Below, piece by piece: positions 63,121 through 64,000 of a stretch of DNA of 64,000 bases (positions are counted from its first letter, which is position 1; every line of letters starts with the position of its first letter). The position numbers were made by a program, and so were the translations under genes. This stretch comes from Thermoanaerobaculia bacterium (GTDB lineage: Bacteria > Acidobacteriota > Thermoanaerobaculia > Multivoradales > Multivoraceae). The notes beneath the pieces were generated by a model. It was not told the origin of the DNA and did no database searches. It saw only the letters and a program-made list of their open reading frames with translations. The stretch lies in contig JAJEHN010000016.1 of the NCBI GenBank assembly GCA_022823665.1, forward strand, positions 62,001-126,000, in the 5' to 3' direction.

Positions 63121-64000
63121 CGAACACCCGGACCAGCGCTTCGGCCGCCTGCGCGGTCTCCTCGGGACTCACGTCGCGGTGCGTCACCAACCGGATACGG
63201 GTTGGACTGGTCGTCAGGCACAGGATGTTCTCGCGCGCGAGGGCTTCGACGCATTCCTGCGCGCCGCGGCCGGTCCCCTCGACCGAGAAGATGAGGATGT
63301 TCGTCCTCTGTTCGGCGATCAGGGCGACGCCGGGAAGATCGTTCAGGGTGTCCGCGAGCAGACGGGCGTTCTCGTGATCCTGGACCAGCAGTGGCGGGCT
63401 TTCGTCGAGGGCGACCTCGGCGGCCGCGGCGAGCACGCCGACCTGCCGCATCTGGCCGCCGCACATCTGCCGGTAGCGACGGACGTTCCGGATGAAGTCG
63501 CGGGAGCCGACGACGATCGATCCGGCCGGCGCGCCCAAGCCCTTCGAGAAGCAGAAGGACAGGGAGTCGACGGGTCCCGCGGCCTCGGCCGGCGTGCAGC
63601 CGAGCGCGGTCGCGGCGTTGAAGAGGCGGGCGCCGTCGAGGTGGACGCGCAGGCCGCGGCGGTGCGCCAGATCGCAGAGGGCGCGGGTGCGCTCGGGTTC
63701 GTAGACGGTGCCGCCGGCCTGGTTGCAACTGTTCTCGAGGCAGAGCAGCCGGGTCGGGGCGAAGGTCGGGTGGTCGGGCTGGATCGCCGCTTCGACCTGT
63801 TCCGGCGCCAGGATGCCGCCGGCCGCCGCCGTCACCGCACGCGGCAGGAGACCGCCGATGCCCGTGATCCCGTTGTTCTCGTGGTTGATGATGTGGGCGT
63901 TCGATTCGAGCAGCACCTCGCTGCCGCGGGGCAGTTCGTGCCCGAGCAGGGACGAGAGATTGCCCTGGGTGCCCGAAGGAACGAACAGCGCCGCCTCGCG
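63113..64000 (-). CDS. ltaE: Low-specificity threonine aldolase, 5' end cut by window edge
   Basis: PLP enzyme that splits L-threonine/allo-threonine into glycine and acetaldehyde. The visible 295 residues run in frame to the window edge (ALFVPSGTQGNLSSLLG at the right end), so the ATG at 63916 in the track is internal. The PLP lysine is in SFCFSKGLGAPAGS; HLDGARLFNAATALG holds the PLP-binding Asp. H at NAHIINHENNG stacks on PLP. It is coupled to a MaoC gene downstream. Confidence 0.93.
   Translation of the reverse strand, partial: REAALFVPSGTQGNLSSLLGHELPRGSEVLLESNAHIINHENNGITGIGGLLPRAVTAAAGGILAPEQVEAAIQPDHPTFAPTRLLCLENSCNQAGGTVYEPERTRALCDLAHRRGLRVHLDGARLFNAATALGCTPAEAAGPVDSLSFCFSKGLGAPAGSIVVGSRDFIRNVRRYRQMCGGQMRQVGVLAAAAEVALDESPPLLVQDHENARLLADTLNDLPGVALIAEQRTNILIFSVEGTGRGAQECVEALARENILCLTTSPTRIRLVTHRDVSPEETAQAAEALVRVFGG

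Overview
The window is a dense, high-GC stretch of bacterial chromosome (estimated by eye at about 65-70% G+C, not counted). It holds about 52 protein genes and no rRNA, tRNA or CRISPR that I could see. GTG and TTG starts, 4-base ATGA/GTGA gene overlaps and GC-rich hairpin terminators without U-tracts are all common. Gene content is that of a free-living or host-associated aerobic Gram-negative: LpxL-type acyltransferase, TolC/MFP/RND efflux, outer-membrane-type lipoproteins, BoxBC epoxidation of aryl-CoA, sulfatase and GH20 hexosaminidase. My best guess is a marine Acidobacteriota-like lineage, from the secreted mosaic proteins and the mix of genes; this is an inference of low to moderate confidence.

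Layout. 1-13 kb is mostly housekeeping: deoC (cut by the left edge), aroC, a two-subunit MaoC-type dehydratase, rsmE, pheST, a YIP1-like membrane protein, a tandem pair of QueG-like Fe-S proteins followed by a small HTH protein, a luciferase-like flavin oxidoreductase and pdxH. 11.9-16.2 kb is a minus-strand operon, boxC-boxB-sterol-reductase-like. 16.3-32.5 kb is a spermidine/putrescine-type ABC importer operon (potA ... potD ... potB-potC, then a PLP-dependent dehydratase). It is interrupted twice: by a roughly 10-kb surface module (a metzincin protease with fibronectin-III domains and a 2,098-residue Ig/cadherin-like mosaic protein), and by a vapBC toxin-antitoxin pair. A copy of the last codons of potD lies beyond vapBC, directly abutting potB.

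32.6-46.1 kb holds an MFS exporter, an apparently exported Pcm repair methyltransferase, a dihaem peroxidase with an unknown secreted partner, a HAD phosphatase with a methyltransferase, a MamK-like actin with a cell-wall amidase, and a complete tripartite RND efflux operon. 46.1-64 kb holds an enoyl-CoA hydratase, a galactokinase-like GHMP kinase with an altered sugar site, a GyrI-like protein, a GH20 enzyme, a VOC protein, RecD2, a two-part sodium:solute symporter, an LpxL-like acyltransferase coupled to a sulfatase, CoaA, a peroxiredoxin, a BtuF/FecCD-type ABC importer, a MaoC hydratase and a threonine aldolase cut by the right edge.

The items I think most worth following are the boxCB operon with an ERG24-type membrane reductase, the MamK-like actin outside a magnetosome context, the tandem QueG-like pair with its HTH partner, and the scarred insertion of vapBC in the pot operon. 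Several promoters also look leaderless, and two divergent pairs appear to share one symmetric -10 element.
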